64,000 nt of DNA from Saccharothrix luteola (GCF_020859565.1 NZ_JAJHUO010000003.1:1483-65482), one strand, 5' to 3'. Shown: positions 36,465-49,000, counted from the first letter of the stretch. Notes: a model not told the origin generated them from the sequence alone. Made by a program: numbers and translations.

Positions 36465-37457
36465 TTGATAAGCCCGTTCAACGTCGAAGAGATCTTTCCC
36501 GACGTCGCCGCCGAGACGGTTCGGCTCCCTCGCCGGCAGAGCGGCAGCTCTCCCCAGGGCCTGGCGGTGACGCTGATGGCCGACTACACCGTGCACACCC
36601 GGGCGTGGCTGCCGACGGCGGCGATCCTGACCCTGCTGGGGGAGTTCGGTGTCACGACCGGCGCGGCGAGGACCGCGATCAGCAGGTTGGCGCGTCGGGG
36701 CGTGCTCGAAGGCAGTCGTCAGGGTCGCGGTAGCGCCTACCGGCTGGCCGACCTCGTCGTGGCCGACCTGGTCAACGGCGGCCGGACCGTCGCGACGTTC
36801 GGCACGGGACCGGACTCGTGGGACGGATCGTGGACGATCGTCGTGTTCACCATGCCCGTGGAGGAGAAGGCCCGGCGGAGCGCGCTGCGGGCCGAACTGC
36901 GGTGGCGGGGGTACGCCCCGCTCTACGACGGGGTGTGGGTGTCCCCGCACGTGTTGACCGCCCGAGCGCACGCGGCACTGGTCGCGGCGACGCCGGGCGC
37001 CATGACCACGTTCCGGGCACGGCACCTGGAGTTCGACTCGGGTGTCGTCCGCGACCCGATCGAAGCCTGGGACCTCGCCGCCATCGCGCGGGAGTACGTG
37101 GCCTTCATCGACCGCTGGGAGCCGCTGCGGTCCCGCGGCCCCGCCCGGGAGGTCACGGGCGCGGACGCCGTCCGGGCCCGGACCGAGGTGATGGACGTCT
37201 ACCGCCGCTTCCCGACGCTCGACCCCGTGCTGCCCCTCGCGCTCATGCCGCCCGATTGGCCGCGAGCACGTGCCCGCGAGGTGTTCCAAGCGGTGTACGA
37301 CGGGTTGGCCGCACCCGCCGAGGACCACGTGCGGGCTGTCGTCGCGCGGGTCGACGGCAGCCCGCGACCGGACCTCCGCGCCCACACCGTGGCCGACATG
37401 GCCGCTGGTGAACGGATCGCCGCGCCCGGCGCCGTCCACGGGGCCGGCGTCAGCTGA
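36465..37457 (+). CDS. PaaX-like transcriptional regulator
   Basis: This is a 330-aa regulator with the PaaX layout: N-terminal winged helix (TAAILTLLGEFGVTTGAART then AISRLARRGVLEGSR), a central ferredoxin-like region (RGYAPLYDGVWVSPH) and a C-terminal PaaX domain (RRFPTLDPVLPLALMPPDWP). In enteric bacteria PaaX represses phenylacetate catabolism and is released by phenylacetyl-CoA; actinobacterial homologues control other CoA-linked or hydrolytic pathways. It lies between the cutinase-CBM2 gene (divergent) and the binding-protein gene (same direction), so it may control either. The start TTG 36465 is preceded by GGAGCG. Confidence 0.85.
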   Translation: MISPFNVEEIFPDVAAETVRLPRRQSGSSPQGLAVTLMADYTVHTRAWLPTAAILTLLGEFGVTTGAARTAISRLARRGVLEGSRQGRGSAYRLADLVVADLVNGGRTVATFGTGPDSWDGSWTIVVFTMPVEEKARRSALRAELRWRGYAPLYDGVWVSPHVLTARAHAALVAATPGAMTTFRARHLEFDSGVVRDPIEAWDLAAIAREYVAFIDRWEPLRSRGPAREVTGADAVRARTEVMDVYRRFPTLDPVLPLALMPPDWPRARAREVFQAVYDGLAAPAEDHVRAVVARVDGSPRPDLRAHTVADMAAGERIAAPGAVHGAGVS

Positions 37458-37493
37458 GCGCTGCTCCGCCCGGGGCGGTTGCGGGCCGAAGTG

Positions 37494-37522
37494 TTGACTT
37501 CCTTTGTTTGTCCACTTAAGGA
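37494..37522 (+). promoter_or_regulatory. Candidate promoter of substrate-binding protein gene
   Basis: TTGACT (37494-37499), 17 bp, TAAGGA (37517-37522), in an unusually AT-rich stretch for this window. The ATG is at 37570 with AAGGAAAGG upstream. Confidence 0.4.
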
Positions 37523-37569
37523 TCCAGACTGGTACCCGTCCCGGTCCCGGGCAAGGAAAGGAATCAACG

Positions 37570-39255
37570 ATGTTCCTGAAGGCAAGGCACTCCTCGCGGT
37601 TGCGCGGGGCGACGGCCGCGCTGGCCGCGGTCGCCTTGCTCGCGACCGCCTGCGGCGGACCGAGCAGCAGTGCCGACGACAACAAGACCACGCTCCTCCT
37701 GCCCGGCACGGCGGGTGATTTCCAGTTGAACTTCAACCCGTTCTCGCCCACCCTGCTGGAGGGTCCGGGCTCGATCTTCGAACCGTTGTTCTTCTTCAAC
37801 AACATCCGCAACGTCGAACCCAGGCCGCGCCTGGGCAGGTCCTTCGAGTGGAACGCCGACGGCACCCGGTTGGACGTCGAGCTGCGCGACGGCGTCAAGT
37901 GGAGCGACGGACAGCCGTTCAGCGCCAAGGACGTCGTGTTCACCCTCGACATGATCACCGAGAACCCGAGCATGAACGGAACGGGCTACAAGGGCACGGC
38001 GACCGCGTCCGACGACACGCACCTGTCGATCAGCTTCCCCGAACCGTCCTACATGGAGGGTCCGCAGATCCTCGGCAAGACCGTCATCGTGCCCGAGCAC
38101 AAGTGGAAGGACCTCGCGAACCCGGCCAACGACGCGATGAAGGAACCGGTCGGCACCGGACCGTTCATGCTGGAGGAGTTCAAGGCGCAGTCGTTCACGC
38201 TCAAGGCGAACCCGAACTACTGGGGCGGCGAGCCGGCGGTGAAGAAGATCCGCTACGTCGCACTGTCGGGCAACCAGGCGGTCGCCGACGCGCTCAAGGC
38301 CGGGAAGGTCGACTGGCAGTCCGGCCCCGTCCCGGACATCGCCGACGTCGAGAAGAATTACCCGGGTTACAAGGCGATCACCGTCCCTATGAACCAGACC
38401 GCCCTGTTCACTTGCTCCAACGCCGCCCTGGGCTGCCACGGTACGCAGACCGACGTGGCGGTGCGCAAGGCGATCTACTACGGGATCGGTCGCACCCAGG
38501 TCAACGCGCTGGCGTTCGAGAACACGTCCAGCGAGATCTCGCCCGGCGCGGGCCTGCTGGAACGGGACAAGGACGTGATCTCCTCGAAGCTGCAGGAGAA
38601 GGTCGCGCCGATGCAGCCGGACGAGGCCAAGGCCACGCAGCTGCTGGAGGCCGCCGGCTACACCAAGGGCGGCGACGGCGTCTACGCCAAGGACGGCAAG
38701 CCGCTGACCATGACCCTCAAGGTCGTCGCCGGCTGGACCGACTACATCACCGCGGTCGACACGATCGCCCAGCAGCTGCAGAAGATCGGCATCAAGGTCA
38801 CCGCGCAGCAGCTGTCCTGGAACGAGTGGGCCGACGCGCGCGGTCGCGGCAACTTCGAGCTGCTGATCGACTCGATCAGCCAGGGGCCCGCGCCCGACCC
38901 GTACTACAACGCGTCCTACTTCTTCAGCACCTCGACCACGGCCAAGGTCGGCGAGACGGCCAACCCGAACTTCGCCCGCTTCTCCAGTCCCGCCGTGGAC
39001 GCCGCGCTCGCCGCGCTGAAGGGCATGGACCCGAAGGACACCGCCGCGCGGCAGCCGCACCTGGACACGATCCAGACCGAGATCGAGAAGTCGATCCCCT
39101 ACATCCCGGTCCTGACAGCGGGCACGACCAGTGAGTACAACGCGAAGAAGTTCACCGGCTGGCCCAGCAAGGAAGACCTCTACGCGTTCCCGGCCCTGTG
39201 GGCCCGCCCGGAGGCGTCCGAGATCATCATGAAGCTGAAGCCGACCAACCAGTGA
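37570..39255 (+). CDS. Family-5 ABC substrate-binding lipoprotein, no transporter genes adjacent
   Basis: This is a 561-aa extracytoplasmic binding protein of the DppA/OppA family (SBP_bac_5). The lipobox is LLATACGG with the acylated Cys at about residue 28. The family blocks RDGVKWSDGQPFSAKDVVFTL and PVGTGPFMLEEF are clear. Family members bind peptides, nickel complexes or, in many actinobacteria and thermophiles, oligosaccharides such as cello- or manno-oligomers. The hydrolase neighbourhood favours sugars. DppB/C/D/F genes normally follow directly; here none do, so the protein is orphaned or uses a distant permease. Confidence 0.9.
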   Translation: MFLKARHSSRLRGATAALAAVALLATACGGPSSSADDNKTTLLLPGTAGDFQLNFNPFSPTLLEGPGSIFEPLFFFNNIRNVEPRPRLGRSFEWNADGTRLDVELRDGVKWSDGQPFSAKDVVFTLDMITENPSMNGTGYKGTATASDDTHLSISFPEPSYMEGPQILGKTVIVPEHKWKDLANPANDAMKEPVGTGPFMLEEFKAQSFTLKANPNYWGGEPAVKKIRYVALSGNQAVADALKAGKVDWQSGPVPDIADVEKNYPGYKAITVPMNQTALFTCSNAALGCHGTQTDVAVRKAIYYGIGRTQVNALAFENTSSEISPGAGLLERDKDVISSKLQEKVAPMQPDEAKATQLLEAAGYTKGGDGVYAKDGKPLTMTLKVVAGWTDYITAVDTIAQQLQKIGIKVTAQQLSWNEWADARGRGNFELLIDSISQGPAPDPYYNASYFFSTSTTAKVGETANPNFARFSSPAVDAALAALKGMDPKDTAARQPHLDTIQTEIEKSIPYIPVLTAGTTSEYNAKKFTGWPSKEDLYAFPALWARPEASEIIMKLKPTNQ

Positions 39256-39730
39256 TCGATCCGGCAAGCACATCGGTACCCATGAGCGCCTGACAGTCCG
39301 AGCAAGTTTCCCGCGGCGGTTCCGGGCCGATGGGTAAGCGCTTTCCAGTGACCAGCGGGTTTGCGTGCCGAGGCAGACCCGTTGGTCGCCGTCTCACCGC
39401 GGCGGCGCGTGGTGGGTGATCGAGGCCGCCGGCCTGCCGGATCGCGACGGCCGGCTCCGCCGGAGCCACGACGCCCGGCGGGAAGATCGCCAACTTGAAC
39501 GCGAGGGCGCCGGCGACGGCCGCCGCGGTCAAGGTCCGGCCCGCGGGCCGCCGCCGGGTCGGCAGGATCGCGCCCACGAGGCAGCACGCGCCTTCGACCG
39601 CCGGCACGACCCTCAGCACGATGCCGAAGGTGGTGACCCGGTCCTCGTCCACGCCGGGCGAGCTGATCGCGGCCACCAGGGGGAAGCAACCGAGCAGGGT
39701 CGCGCAGGCCACGGCCGTCGTGACCGGCAC
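39227..39730 (-). CDS. Possible small membrane protein (uncertain)
   Basis: This 167-codon frame starts at GTG 39730. The first 90 residues have three hydrophobic stretches (TTAVACATLLGCFPLVAAIS, VVPAVEGACCLVGAIL and TAAAVAGALAFKLAIF) that could be helices, but the second half is Arg/Pro-rich and looks non-coding. It has no clear ribosome site and overlaps the 3' end of the binding-protein gene by 29 bp. It may be a truncated gene or chance. Confidence 0.3.
   Translation of the reverse strand: MPVTTAVACATLLGCFPLVAAISSPGVDEDRVTTFGIVLRVVPAVEGACCLVGAILPTRRRPAGRTLTAAAVAGALAFKLAIFPPGVVAPAEPAVAIRQAGGLDHPPRAAAVRRRPTGLPRHANPLVTGKRLPIGPEPPRETCSDCQALMGTDVLAGSITGWSASAS
39333..39346. promoter_or_regulatory. 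Second LacI-type operator GGTAAGCGCTTTCC
   Basis: The palindromic core AGCGCT with GG/CC arms shares AAGCGCTTTCCA/TAGCGCTTTCCA with the site at 33865. No gene start follows within 600 bp on the plus strand, so it looks like the promoter remnant of a lost gene. Confidence 0.45.
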
Positions 39731-39850
39731 GCGGCTCGGCCGGCGGTCGACGGACGGTCCGCGCGCGCCGCCGCCGTGTCGTCTTCGTCACGTAACGAAC
39801 GCCGACGGCGGAGCGATCCGCGCGCTTGTCCACAGTGGCCACGCACGAAC

Positions 39851-39865
39851 CGTTGCCAGGCAACG
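39851..39865. promoter_or_regulatory. Palindrome CGTTGCC-A-GGCAACG
   Basis: A perfect 7-1-7 inverted repeat about 200 bp upstream of the first RHS gene. It is long enough to be a dimeric regulator site. The function is unknown. Confidence 0.4.
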
Positions 39866-40063
39866 AGATAACGACGAAGTAGGTTTCCGAGTGAGGCTCG
39901 TGTTGCTCCGAATGGAGGCTTCTTGTCGCTCGCCCGGTCGGGTGTGATCTCTGCCGATCGGCGGACCTCCCGCTGATCCGCAGGAGCGGGCTCGTGTCGA
40001 CCCGCTCGACCCGCGGACCGCACCAGGTCCGCCGGTCGGTGGCGCACGCGGGAAGGGGCAGGG

Positions 40064-43000
40064 GTGCGGGGTCGCTCGCGGTTCGCGAGGTCCGGTCGGC
40101 AGGCCGTGGCCGTGGTGGTGGCGTTCGTGGTGGCCGTGGCGGGGTTGCCCGCGTGGTCCACGCCGGGCGCAGCGGAGCCGGAGTTGCCGGTCGGTGCGTC
40201 GAAGGACGCGCCGGGGCAGCGGGCCGGGCTCGCCGGTGACGCGCGCGACGCGTCGGCCGTCGAGAGCTCGGGCACGCCAGACGGCGGCCCCCAGTGGCCC
40301 TACGAGCGCCCCGAGGTCGTCGGGGCGCGCGTGAACGCCCCGGATCCCGCCCTGCCCGGCGACCACGTGGCGGGCGTGCCCGCGGTCCGGGTGGAGCCGG
40401 CGAAGCAACCGTCCGGCTTCGACGCGGAGAAGTCGAAGGAGGACGTCGCCAAGCGGAAGGCGGACTCCACCGAGTACGCCAACCCCGACGGCTCGCGGAC
40501 CCTGCGCGTGTTCGGCGGCACCCGGTTCAAGGAGTCCGGCGGCAAGCTGGAGCCGGTCGAGAACACCCTGGAACGGACCGGCAACGGGCGCGTGAAGCCC
40601 AAGAACGCCGCGCCGGTGACCATCGGCGGCAAGGGCGACGACGCGGAGCTGGTGTCGTTCGAGCTCGCCCAGGGCTCGTCGGCGTCGTTCGCGCTCGACG
40701 GGGCCGCCCCGGTCGTGCTGGAGGCCGACGACCTGCGGAACCCGGGACGCGGCCAGGGCAAGGCGACGTTCAAGGGCATCCGCCCGCACGCCGACCTGGA
40801 GCTCACCCCGGCGCTGTGGGGCGTCAAGGAGGACATCGTCCTGCGCTCGCCGGACGCGCCCGCGGTGTGGGACTTCACCCTCAAGCTGACCGGCGGCCTG
40901 CGCGCCGAGCTGGACCCGGCCAACGGCTCGGTGCTGTTGAGGTCCTCCAGCGGCGGCGTGGAAGGCGTGATCCCGCCCGGCTTCATGGTCGACTCGAAGA
41001 TCGACCCGCGCTCCGGCGAGGGTGTGCGCTCCAACGGCGTGAAGTACGCCCTCTCGCGGCACGGCAGCACCACGAAGCTGCGCATCGAGCTGGACACGGC
41101 GTGGCTGCGGGACCCGGCGCGCGTCTACCCGGTCGTGGTGGACCCGACGATCCGCGACCACACCGACTCCGACGACACCTACGTCATGACCAACGCCCCG
41201 GCCTACCCGAGCTGGTCGGAGCCCGAGCTCAAGGTCGGCACCTACGACGGCGGCGGCCACGTGGCGGCGTCGTTCCTGCACTTCAACGAGGCGTTCAACA
41301 ACCTGCGCAACCACTACGTGCTGGGCGCGACGCTGAACCTGCACGAGATCTACTCCTACTGCTGCCCCGCGCAGGCGCGCGAGCTGCACGTGCAGCGGGT
41401 CACCTCGCCGTGGGGCACCGGGGTGGCCAGCTGGCCCGGCCCGTCCTACGACGGCACGGTGGTCGGCTCGATCAACGCCTCCCACGGCACCTCCGCGGCG
41501 TGGTTGTCGATCCCGATCGCCGGCGACCGGATGACCCGGTGGGTGCACGGCACCGAGGCGTTCCACGGCTTCCGGCTCGGCGCCTCCCACACCGACTCCT
41601 ACGCCTGGAAGCGGCTGTCCTCGGCGCAGGCGACCAACGCGGGCGCCATCCCGTTCCTCGACGTCGTCTACTCGGTGGAGGGCGCCACCTACGGGCTGCC
41701 CCACGGCGGCTACAGCACCCCGGTCACCTCGGTCAGCGACGGCACGATCCCCGTCGACGTGACCAACTGGGGCGTGTCGACCTGGTCCGCCGGCGGGTCG
41801 TTCGGCCTGCGCCAGTCGATCTACAACCCGGCCGGCGAGGACATGATCGACAAGCTCGGTCAGCACGGCTACCGCCACTTCACCGTGCCGGCCACCACCT
41901 GGACGCGCGGCAGCGTCCGGATCGACGTCAAGACGCCGAAGCTGCCGCCGGGCAGCTACCGCCTCGTGCTGGGCATGGAGCAGGCGGGCGCGGGCAACTA
42001 CTGGCCGTTCAGCGACGTGCAGCGGCTCGAGGCCACGATCACCGTTCCCAACACCCCGCCCACCATCAAGGGCAACCACCCGGCGAACAACGCGATCGTC
42101 GACACCCTGCGGCCCACGCTGTGGGTGAACTACTCGGACCCGGACAACTGGCCCAACGCGGGCCGGCAGCACTGGTTCGAGTTGTGCGGCGGCACGCCCC
42201 AAGCGCCCGCGGGGTGCGTGAACTCCGGTTGGCAGAACAGCCCGTCGTGGACCCCGCCGAGCGGTCCGCTGTCGTGGAGCAAGAACGGGCACTGGTACGT
42301 CAAGCTCTCGGACAACAACGTCGAGAGCGGCAAGCTCGGGCCGCTGCACCTGACGCCGGTGGTGCCGCAGCCGGAGATCACCTCGCGGCTGGTGGGCGCC
42401 ACGGACGGCGGTGACGTGCCCGGCGTGAACCCGCAGGCGGGCAACTTCGGCTCGACCGCGGTCGACGTCGACATCTCCGTGGCCGGTCCACCGCTGTCGA
42501 TCAGCCGCACCTACAACTCCCAGGACCCGCGCTCGACGGGCGCCTTCGGCACCGGCTGGACCACGCCGCTGGACCAGCGCATCACCGCCGACAGCGACGG
42601 CAACGTGGTCGTCACCCTGGTGACGGGTCTGCAACTGCGGTTCGGCCGCAACCCCGACGGCACCTACGCGCCGCCGCCGGGCGTGAACCTGACGCTCGTC
42701 CGGACCGCGTCGGACTGGACGCTGCGCGACGCCAAGGGCACCAAGCGGGTGTTCGACACCCAGGGCCGCCTGGTCAAGGTGCACGACGCCTCGGGCAACA
42801 CCCAGTCCATGATCTACGACGGCACCTCGACGCACGTGTCGAAGGTGAAGGACGACCACAGCGGCCGGCAGCTGCACCTGTCCTGGGTCGGCGGGCACGT
42901 CGTCTCGGTGTCGACCGACGCGCCGGACGCGAACACCGTCGCGTCGAGGTGGACCTACGACTACAGCGGCCACAAGCTGACCAAGGTCTGCTCCCCGCTC

Positions 43001-46000
43001 ACCACCGGGTCCTGCGTCGACTACCGGTACGGCGAGTCGTCGCACTACCGCTCGGCCGTGCTGGACGACAACCCCACCGCCTACTGGACCTTGGGCGAGG
43101 CCACCGGCGCCACGGCGAACAACGTCGCCGCGCGCACGGCGGGGGAGTGGAACGGCGCCTACCGCGGCGTGACGCAGGGCAGGGCGGGCGCGATCACCGG
43201 CTCGACGGACTTCGGCGCGGAGTTCGCCGGCGGCGCCGCGGTCGTGGCGCCGGACGACCTGCTGAACAAGGACATGTCCTTCTCGCTCGAGGTGTGGTTC
43301 AAGGCCGCTCCCGGCAAGAACGGCGTGCTGTTCTCGCACCAGAACACCGAGCTCGGCACGACGCCGACGAACTACGCGCCGCTGCTGCACGTCGACCTCA
43401 ACGGCAAGCTGAGCGGCAACGCGATCACCACGTCCGGCGGCATGCACATCACCAGCACCGCCCGCGTGGACGACGGCGCCTGGCACCACGCGGTGCTCAC
43501 CACGGCCGTCGACACGCACACGCTGTTCCTCGACGGGCAGCAGGTGGGGCAGGTGACCGGCAAGACGATCGACCACGAGCTGAACCACAAGGTGTTGGTG
43601 GGCACCGGCCACACCAACCTGTGGCCGAACGCCCCGGCCGGCAGCCACCCGTTCACCGGGGCGCTGGACGAGGCCGCCGTCTACCGCCACGCCTTGACGC
43701 CCGCGCAGGTCACCACGCACCACGCGCTGCGCTCCGCGTCCGACCGGCTCACCGAGGTGGTCGAGCCCGGTGACTTCACCGCCACCGCGATCACCTACGA
43801 CGGCCAGGGCGGTCGGGTGGACACCCTCACCGACCGCAACGGCGCCACGTGGACGGTCGGTGCGTCCACGCCGAGCGGCAGCGCGGTGCGCACGGTGACC
43901 GTGAAGTCCACGGTCCGCGGTGACATCACCTACAGCTACGACACCGCCAACGGCGGTCGGATCATCGAGCGCAAGGACCAGTTCGGCGCGGTCAAGTGGG
44001 AGTACAACGCCGCCGGGTACGTGCACCGCACGATCGACGAGACCGGGTGGACCCGGTACACCGACACCGACGCGCGCGGCAACGTCGTGCGCAGCGCGCA
44101 TTACAACGGCGGCCGGTACAGCTACCGCGGTTACGGCTACTTCCTCAACACCGCCGACCCCCTCGACCCGCGCAACGACACCCTGGCGTGGGAGACCAAC
44201 GGCTACGGCTGGGGCGACGAGGACGCCTACAAGACGTCCTACGAGGTCGACGCGGCCGGGCGCGTCACGAAGACAACCTACCCCAAGCCCGTCGGGGTGG
44301 CGGCCAACCCGACCGAGACGTTCCGCTACGCCACCGGCGCCGAGACCTCCGTGGACGGCGGCAAGGTGCCCGCGGGCAAGCTGCTGGCGCACACCGACCA
44401 GCGCGGCGGCCTCACCCAGTACTGGTACTGGGGCACCGGTGACTTCGGCAGCGTCGTGGACCAGGTCGGGAGGCGGTACGAGCACAGCTACGACGCGCTC
44501 GGCCGGGTGAAGAGGCGCACCGGTTCGGTGAGGTCGGGCACCACGTGGACCTACACCGGGACGACCGAGTACGCCTACAACGCCGTGTCCCGCCCGGTCG
44601 AGGTCAAGGAACCCCCGACGACCAACGCCGTCACCAACACCCCGCACCGGCTGGTCACCAAGCACGTCTACGACGCGGCAGGCCGGCTCACCGGGACGAC
44701 CGTGTCCGACGCGAACGGCAACGACGCGCCGCGCACCACCGAGTACGGCTACGACGCCGCGGGGCGGCTCACCTCGACCACCCTGCCCGACCGGACCGTC
44801 CGGCGGCAGGAGTGGGACGCGGCGGGTGACGTGGTGAAGACGGTCGACACCGGCAACCGCGTGCTGGAGCACCGGTTCGACGACCGGCACCTGCTGGTCG
44901 AGACCGCCGCCGTCGGCGCCGGGGTGGACCCGCTGGACGCCGGGAGCACGCGGATGGTCGTCCAGTCCCTCGGCTACGACCCGATGGGCAGGCTCGCGTC
45001 CGTCGTGGACGCCCAGGGCCGCGAGCGGACCTACACCTACCACGGCAACGGGCCCCTGGCGCAGGAGCGGCACGTCGAGCGCGACGCCGCCGGCGTGATC
45101 ACCGACTCCGTGACGCTGGCCTCCTACACCTACGACGGCGTCGGCAACGTCACCAAGAGCGTCACCGCCGGCTCGCGCACCAGCCGGTACGTCCACGACG
45201 CGGCGGGCCTGCTCGCCGGCGGGCACACCGGCGAGACCAGCAAGCACGCCCAGTCCTACACCCGTGACGCCATGGGCAACCCGACCTCGGTGAGCAACCA
45301 CACCGGTGTCGTGTTCACCAGCCAGGACGACGCGTCGTTCCTGGACTCCGGCTCGCCCGACACCTCGCAGGTCGACGGCCCCGGCGCGCGGTTCGCCGAC
45401 AACGACAAGTCCTGGGTGTACCGGCTGACGCTGCCCTCGCCCGGCCACGTCAGCGGTCAGGGCAGCACCTTCACCGGCGGCGAGCTGACCCTGCGGCTGT
45501 CCAACCAGTTCCTGGTGGAGGCCAGTTCCGACCGGACGACGTGGACCGAGCTGGGTCGCGAGACGCAGGCCGTCACCAACCGGTCCAACACCGGCGACCG
45601 CACCTACGACGTGAGCCGGTTCCTGTCCTCGCGCACCGTGTACGTCCGCGTCCGGGACGCGCGCCCGGCGGACGGCTGGGGCGGCCGGGTCGAGGCGCTG
45701 CGACTGCGGCTGACCGACAGCACCGCGCCCACGACCAAGGTCTCCTACGAGTACGACGCGGCCGGCCGGCAGACCAAGGAGGTCGTGGACAACCCCGGCG
45801 GCACGCCGTCCACCCTGGCGACCACCTACCAGCGCGACCCGCGCGGCCTGGTCACCTCCGTCACGTCGCCCGGCGGCGGCACGACTTCGTTCGCGTACGA
45901 CAACTCGGGCGCCCTGGTGTCCACCACCCTGCCCGCGGTCGACACGTGGGTGGCCGGTCAGCGCACGACCGGTGTGACCCCGCAGGCGGTGCTCGGGCGC

Positions 46001-49000
46001 AACACCTACGGCGAGGTCGTCGAGACCCGCGACCCGGCGGGCGCGACCTCCCGCGCCGAGTACGACGCGATGGGCCGGGTCGCCAAGGAGGTCTCGCCGG
46101 ACTACACCCGGCCCGACGGCCAGGTGCTGACCGCGACCACGTCCTACCGCTACGACGACCGCGGCCTGCCCGTGGAGGTCACCGACGCCCGCGGCGGCGT
46201 CACCGCCCTGGCCCACGACCACTACGGCCGCGTGGTCCGCACCACCGCGCCCGACCCGGACGGCGACGGCCCGCAGGCCGCGCCCGTCACCACGCACGAG
46301 TACGACCGGGTCGGCCAGCTGCTCAAGACCACCGACCCGGCCGGCGGCACGACGTCGGCCACCTACGACGCCCGCGGTCTGCGGGCGACCGCCACGACGT
46401 CGGACCGCATCGGCGGCCAGACCGTCTTCTTCACCACCGCGTTCGAGCACAACGACGCGGGGGAGGTCACCCGGGCGACCACGCCGACGGGCGCGACGAC
46501 GGAGTTCACCTACAACGACGTCGGCGAGCTCAAGCACGTGCTGGACCCGGCCGGGGTGTGGGACGACCGCGAGTACGACCACAGCGGCCGGCTGCTGGGC
46601 CGGATGATCGGCGAGGAGATCGGCGAGAGCTACCGCTACGACGCCGCGGGCAGGCTGGTCGCGAAGTCGAGCCACACCGGCGACTACGGCAGCTACGACC
46701 CGGCGCTGCGCACCACCCGCCACTCCTACGACGCCGACGGCAGGCTCACGGAGGCGGTCAGCGGCGAGGGTCGCGTCAGCCGGCGCGCCTACGACGCCGC
46801 CGGCCGCACGACGGCGATCACGCAGCTCGCCGACGCCGCCGACCCGACCAGCGCGGTCACCGTGCAGCTCGGGTACGACGCCGCCGGCCGCACCACGCGC
46901 ATGGTCGACGGCAACGGCAACGCCACCGACTACACCCACAACGCCTGGGGCCTGCCCGAGTCCACGGTCGAGGCCGCCACCGCGGCGCACCCGGCCCCGT
47001 CCGACCGGACCTGGACCACCACCTACGACGTGGCGGGACTGGCGGTGGCCGAGTCGCTGCCCGGCGGGGTGACCGTCGGGCGCACCTTCGACGCGCTGGG
47101 CAGGCTGACCAGGCAGACCGGTGACGGCACGGCGAGCGCCAACCCGGCCAAGGAGTTCGCCTACGACGCCGCCGGCCGGGTGGCGAAGGTGTCCGGCCCC
47201 GGCGGCGACACCACCTACACCTGGAACGACCGGGGCCTGCTCACCGGCAGCACCGGCGGCAGCGGTACGGCGACGTTCCGGTACGACGGCGACGGCCGGC
47301 TCACCGAGCGGGTCGACAAGGCGGGCACCGCCGCGTTCGCGTACGACCCCACCACCGGCAAGCTGTCCTCGATCACCGACCCGCTGACCGGCCGGACCGC
47401 CTCCTACACCTACGACGCGGACCTGGGCCTGGTCACCTCCATCGGCTACGGGACCGGTGCGGCGAGCCGCGCGTTCCGGTACGACGGCCTCGGCCGGCTG
47501 GACCTCGACCAGTTGGTCAAGCCGGACGGCGGCGTGGCCGCGAGCACCGACTACGACCACGACCGCGACGACCTGATCACCAAGGAGACCACCGCCGGCG
47601 TCACCGGGGAGGGCCTGAACGCCTACGCCTTCGACGGGCTGGGCAGGCTCCGGTCCTGGCTGCGCCCCGACGGCGCCCAGGAGACCTACACCTGGGACAA
47701 GGCGTCCAACCGCACGGCGGTCACCACCGCGCAGGGCACCCGCACGGCGACCTACGACGCCCGCAACCGGCTCACCGCGGTGACCGGCGGCGGCGTCCCG
47801 GACGTGACCAACACCCACACCCCGCGTGGCACGGTGCGCAGCAGCCAGAGCGGGTCGGTGACCACCGAGTACCAGTTCGACGCCTACGAGCGGATGACCG
47901 AGGCCAAGCGCGGCGCCGAGACGGCGACCTACCAGTACGACGCGCTGGACCGCCTCGTCACGCGCAACGGCGCCGGCTTCGCGTACGCGGGCCTGGACAA
48001 CAGCCCGGTCGGCCTGCCGGGCGACACGCTGGTCTCCCGCGACGCGCTGGGCACGCCGCAGTCGGACAAGACGGGCACGGGCCCGGCCCGGTCGCTGCTC
48101 ACGGACACGGGCCGCGCCGACGTCACCGCGGGCTTCGACCCCGCGACGGGCGCCGTGGGCGGGTCGACGTCGTACTCGCCGTTCGGCGAGCGGACCGGCG
48201 AACAGGGCGCCCTGGGCTACCAGGGCGGCTACACCGACCCGCTGACCGGTCAGGTCAACGCGCACGCCCGGTGGTACGACCCGGCGACGGGCGCGTTCAC
48301 CTCGCGCGACACATGGACGCTGCCCCCGTCACCGGTGGTGCAGGCCAACCGCTACACCTACGCCAACGCCAACCCGGTCAACCACAACGACCCGTCCGGC
48401 CACGCCATCCCGCTGTTCATCTGGGCCGCCATCGCCGTCGTCGGCATCGCCACCGGTGCCGCGGTCGCGGGCAGGCCGAACCCGAACCTGCCCCCCTACC
48501 CCTCGCCCGGTCCGGAGCGCATCTCCGGGTGCTCGCGGTGCGGGATGAAGCCCGACAGCTCGCCGACGCCGAGCACCCACGTCCCGGTCCCCAACCCGAC
48601 CCAGGGTGTTCCGACGCCGGGCCAGAAGCCCGGCGGCACCGGCACGGGCAAGATCGGCGGCGGCACGGGGACCGGCAAGGGCCACGTCACCGTCCCGACC
48701 CCGCCGCGCCCGCCGATCGCGGAGATCAACAACAGCAACCCGGCCCCGGCACCGACGATCGAGCAGAGCACCGCGTGGGTGAACCGCCCGTCGGCGTCGG
48801 TCGGCACCGGTCAGGGCGCCATCCACATCGGCAACGGCTCGACCGTGGCCGAGGACCTGCCCTACGCGCCCGGCCAGGCGAACGGCCTGGAGTCGTCCTG
48901 CAGCTTCGGGTGCCAGGTCGACGACTTCTTCAACTCCCTCGGCAACGCCGTCACGGAAACGGTGATGGGTGCGATCGACCTGACCCTCATCGTGGCCAAG

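Larger units (their letters stand above)
39256..40063. other. Region between binding protein and RHS gene
   Basis: These 808 bp contain no firm gene on the plus strand. They hold the LacI-type operator at 39333, the uncertain minus-strand membrane ORF, GTCCACAGTGGCC at 39828 and the palindrome at 39851. The absence of permease genes after the binding protein suggests a deletion here. Confidence 0.5.

Noticed and set aside
39788..48265. 2825-codon open frame on the minus strand opposite the first RHS gene
   Set aside because: It is a shadow of extreme third-position GC in the sense gene. Its translation is Arg/Val/Gly/His-rich with no domain, whereas the plus strand has clear RHS, LamG and Hint domains.
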